Positions 61,445 to 64,000 of a stretch of DNA of 64,000 nucleotides are shown piece after piece (within the stretch, counting starts at the first letter, position 1; each line of letters starts with the position of its first letter). The position numbers and the translations under genes were made by a program. The DNA is from UBA6627 sp965248675 (GTDB lineage Bacteria; Chloroflexota; Dehalococcoidia; UBA2979). The stretch spans positions 434,001-498,000 of the forward strand of contig CBDFJZ010000006.1 in assembly GCA_965248675.1 (NCBI GenBank). Direction: 5' to 3'. The notes beneath the pieces were generated by a model. That model saw nothing but the letters and a program-made list of their open reading frames with translations, did no database searches and was not told where the DNA came from.

Positions 61445-62980
61445 TTAGGAGACCTGCCGGTCGCGGCCCACCCAGTATGGCTCGCGCAGCTCGCGCTTGA
61501 GGACCTTGCCGCTGGCGTTGCGCGGGATCACCTCGATGAAGTCGACAGACCGAGGGCGCTCGAAGCCGCCGAGCTTGTCACCGCAGAACTCCATCAGGTC
61601 CTCGGCGCTGACTGATTCACCGTCGCGGAGGACGACGACGGCTTTGACGGTCTCGCCCCACTGTTCGTCGGGGACACCGATCACGGCGACATCGGCGACG
61701 GCGGGGTGGCCGAAGAGCGCGGCCTCGACCACGTCGGGGTACACGTTCTCGCCGCCGGAGACGATCATGTCCTTCACGCGATCCTGGATGTAGATGTAAC
61801 CGTCGTCGTCCAGGCGGCCGGCGTCTCCGGTGTGCATCCAGCCGCCCTTCAGCGCCGATGCGGACTCGTCCGGCAAGTTCCAGTAGCCGCTATCAGCTGC
61901 GGTCCGTAGGCGAGAATCTCGCCGATCTCGCCGTTCGGCAGCGGCTGGTCGTCCTCGCCGACGCTGCGCACCTCGCAGCCGAGGATCGGGCGGCCGGCCG
62001 ACAGCAAGAGCTCTGGTCGGTCGGTGACCGCCCGCTGATGATCGGCGGCGGACATGATCGAGATGACGGCGGTCGACTCGGTCATGCCGAAGCCCTGCAG
62101 GAAGTCGCACTTGAACGCCGCCATCGCCTGCTTCAGCGTGTCTGGGGCGATTGGTGACGCTCCGTAGACGAGAGCCCTCAGGTTCGCGTATCACGAGGCA
62201 CGCCTGGATCATCGCCGGGACGAGCAGGGCGGAGGCAATGTGCTCCTCGTCCATCACGCGGACGACTTCGGGAGGGATGAAGTCCTCCTGGATGAACAGG
62301 CTGGCACCACCGGAGATGGCGCTGAACGAGATGATGCCGGCGGCCGCGTGGTACATGGGCGCGACGACGAGCGCGCGCCCTCCGGGGCTGAAGGCAAGTC
62401 CAGAAGTCACGACTTGGGTGACGTTCGACGTGACGGCGCGCTGCTGGAGTACGGCGCCCTTCGGGTGGCCGGTCGTACCGCTGGTGTACATCTGATAGGC
62501 GTCGGCATCGTCGCGGATCAGCCGGCCGCACGGCTCCGCTGACTGGCCGCCGGTCCAGCCTGCGTAGCTCTCCCATCCGTCTCGCGGATCGCCGCCGATC
62601 TGGCGGTACTGCTCGACGCTGCCGAGTTCTCCTCGAACCGTGTCGACCGCCTCGGCGAATTCGTCGGAGGCGATCATCATCCGCGCCCCGGAATCGTTGA
62701 CGATGTAGGCCCACTCGGCGGGCGCGAGGCGGTAGTTGAGCGGGACTGGTACCGCGCCTGCGGCCGAGGCGCCGAAGTAGAAGACGGCATACTCGACGGA
62801 GTTCTTCGACAGCATCGCGACGCGATCGCCGACCTCGATACCTGCCGCGACGAAGGCAGTGGCGAGCTGGTTGGCCTCGGCGGCGGCCTGCGCGTTGGTG
62901 AGCGCCCGCGAACTGTCGAGCGCGAATTCGCCCTCGGAATTCTCGCGCGCGTTGAAGTTGAGGTAGTCGTGTAGCCGCAT
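61445..62980 (-). CDS. Acyl-CoA synthetase (AMP-dependent ligase), with two compensating frameshifts
   Basis: About 515 residues. The ATP/AMP motif MYTSGTTGHPKGAVLQQ is at 164-180, and the C-terminal hinge and lid are GWMHTGDAGRLDDDGYIYIQ, DRVKDMIVSGGENVYPDVVE and the catalytic lysine in NASGKVLKRELRE. Between 62185 and 61891 the open frame is nonsense. The adjacent frame there gives LRALVYGASPIAPDTLKQAM, FLQGFGMTESTAVISIMSAA and GEIGEILAYGPQLI, the expected middle of the enzyme. Two indels therefore cancel. GGGAGG precedes the ATG at 62980. It activates a fatty or aromatic acid as the CoA thioester. Confidence 0.87.
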   Translation of the reverse strand: MRLHDYLNFNARENSEGEFALDSSRALTNAQAAAEANQLATAFVAAGIEVGDRVAMLSKNSVEYAVFYFGASAAGAVPVPLNYRLAPAEWAYIVNDSGARMMIASDEFAEAVDTVRGELGSVEQYRQIGGDPRDGWESYAGWTGGQSAEPCGRLIRDDADAYQMYTSGTTGHPKGAVLQQRAVTSNVTQVVTSGLAFSPGGRALVVAPMYHAAAGIISFSAISGGASLFIQEDFIPPEVVRVMDEEHIASALLVPAMIQACLVIREPEGSRLRSVTNRPRHAEAGDGGVQVRLPAGLRHDRVDRRHLDHVRRRSSAGGHRPTRALAVGRPPDPRLRGAQRRRGRPAAAERRDRRDSRLRTAADSGYWNLPDESASALKGGWMHTGDAGRLDDDGYIYIQDRVKDMIVSGGENVYPDVVEAALFGHPAVADVAVIGVPDEQWGETVKAVVVLRDGESVSAEDLMEFCGDKLGGFERPRSVDFIEVIPRNASGKVLKRELREPYWVGRDRQVS

Positions 62981-63180
62981 CGCGCGCCTCCCAGTGCTCG
63001 CGGCGCGCCCATGATCGGCGGCGCCGCGATCCGTCGGTGGGGCGGCATTGTAGTCCGGGTGTGATCGGCGCGGCAGCGGCGGCATTGCGAAGCGCCTCCG
63101 CTCCGGATGAGCCATCCGTCTCCGCTATCATCCCGTTCGCGATCGGCTGCCACCGAATCCACCGAATCGAGCGATTCCCC

Positions 63181-64000
63181 ATGGACCTGATCCGCGAGAA
63201 CAGATTGCTGGCTTCGATTCTCGGCGGGCTGGTCCTGATGGCGCTGTTGGTGGTGCTGCTCAACGGCGATGGCTCCTCGGGACCGAGCCTGCCAGCCGCG
63301 CCACCGCTTGGAGCCACGGGTACCTCGACCCCATTGGCCGCGTCGGGAAGCGAGGAGTTCGAGCGGCCGAACTTCGAGCAGTTACCGTGCGGCCCGCTGC
63401 TCACGCAGGACGAGATCGATCAGGCGCTGGCCGCGACCGACTGGTTCGAGACCGCGCGCGGCGAGAGCTGCCTGCACCAGTCATCCGCGGACGCCGGAGT
63501 GTTCGTGCAGATCGCGCCGGGACGCCCGAACGACTTCCAGGTGGGCGCCGAGCTGATCGGCGTCACCGGGGAGGCGGTGTCCGGTGTGGGCGACCTCGCG
63601 CTCTGGTTTGGTGGGGCCCAGGCAGAAGGCGGAGGCGACGCTGCGATACTTCGCCGGCGAACTCGCCGCCGCCGAGGTGCTACGTCACTCCGAGGTGCTC
63701 GATGGCTCGGGAACGGGCATCGTGGGCCTGGCACAGGCGTACGTGGAGGCGGACGGCGACGCGAACGCCGTTGCGGAGATTGAGCGGCTGCTGGACCTGC
63801 TGCTCATTCCTGATCACCGAGCAACGTCCACGGCTGCGGAGGCCTCGGCGCCCGGTCCGCGTGTGCGGCCGATCGGGTACCGGGCCTCGCAAGAAGCGGC
63901 CAAGAGCTGCATCTTCCCATATCCCGATCTTGGCAACCCGTGCTTCAGGTCGGTCCGGGTCGGCAGCGAACAGTTCGGGTCCAAGTACATCTTCTGGATC
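63181..64000 (+). CDS. Membrane-anchored exported protein, 3' end outside window, frameshifted near 63614
   Basis: An N-terminal signal anchor (LLASILGGLVLMALLVVLLN, about 8-28) is followed by a Pro/Gly/Thr-rich linker and a domain with two Cys residues (QLPCGPLLTQDEIDQAL, ESCLHQSSADAG). The first frame degenerates after LALWFGG. With one G fewer in GGGG (63613-63616) it continues PRQKAEATLRYFAGELAAAE, GIVGLAQAYVEADGD and so on to the window edge. No family recognised; the cysteines and exported layout suggest a DUF3558-like solute-binding lipoprotein fold without lipobox, which is a guess. Confidence 0.65.

Overview
This window is a high-GC (roughly two-thirds G+C by eye) bacterial chromosome segment, densely packed with ordinary metabolic genes. 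There is no integrase, transposase, phage or CRISPR locus. The set looks like a free-living aerobic heterotroph: SURF1 (heme-copper oxidase assembly), aconitase, two glutamine synthetases, F420/flavin-type oxidoreductases, SDRs, CoA-transferase, acyl-CoA ligase and crotonase. Lipoproteins with long Thr-Pro linkers, the TSP3 and Ig-like exported proteins and the gene mix lead me to an uncultivated Chloroflexota (Dehalococcoidia-like) or, less likely, actinobacterial genome. This is inference from gene style, not a phylogeny.

Layout. 0-7.3 kb: partial crotonase, then a divergent glnII/glnA locus flanked on both sides by an intergenic repeat family with paired hairpins, a flavin reductase and SURF1. 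7.3-16 kb: DinB-like protein, aminopeptidase N with a coupled MFS transporter, a PNPOx-like protein, aconitase, a methyltransferase. 16-24.7 kb (minus strand): a calcium-binding TSP3-repeat exported protein, a K+ channel, an MMPL/RND exporter with a small membrane protein, a NarL-type response regulator and histidine kinase, an aldo/keto reductase. 24.9-33 kb: LVIVD lipoprotein operon, a beta-lactamase-fold hydrolase, a dead GNAT gene, an ArsR-SRPBCC-SRPBCC operon with a large dyad operator, a membrane-anchored Ig-repeat protein, an SDR. 33-42.6 kb: mostly minus-strand catabolic and housekeeping genes, including ribH under an FMN riboswitch. 42.7-43.1 kb: three tRNA genes (Val-CAC, Leu-CAG, Arg-GCG). 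43-57.7 kb: PQQ-type sugar dehydrogenase and an accessory catabolic stretch rich in broken genes (NIPSNAP, MBL, amidohydrolase and GNAT remnants). 57.8-61.4 kb: a DUF1800-DUF1501-NHL cassette. 61.4-64 kb: acyl-CoA ligase and an exported protein cut by the right edge.

Three observations stand out. (1) The TSP3 protein and the Ig-repeat protein, 14 kb apart, share a bipartite promoter-like element (GTAAGG, 15-nt spacer, CGTCTT) 49-50 nt before both start codons; this looks like an ECF-sigma regulon for surface proteins. (2) The TSP3 gene has an in-frame TAG followed by 78 more codons of matching composition, ending just before a terminator. (3) The repeats around the gln locus keep a hairpin whose two arms differ between copies by compensating changes. 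Against this, at least eleven genes carry single-base frameshifts, several in C/G runs. This points to indel errors in the assembly (or, less likely, widespread decay), and any gene called broken here should be re-sequenced before it is interpreted.
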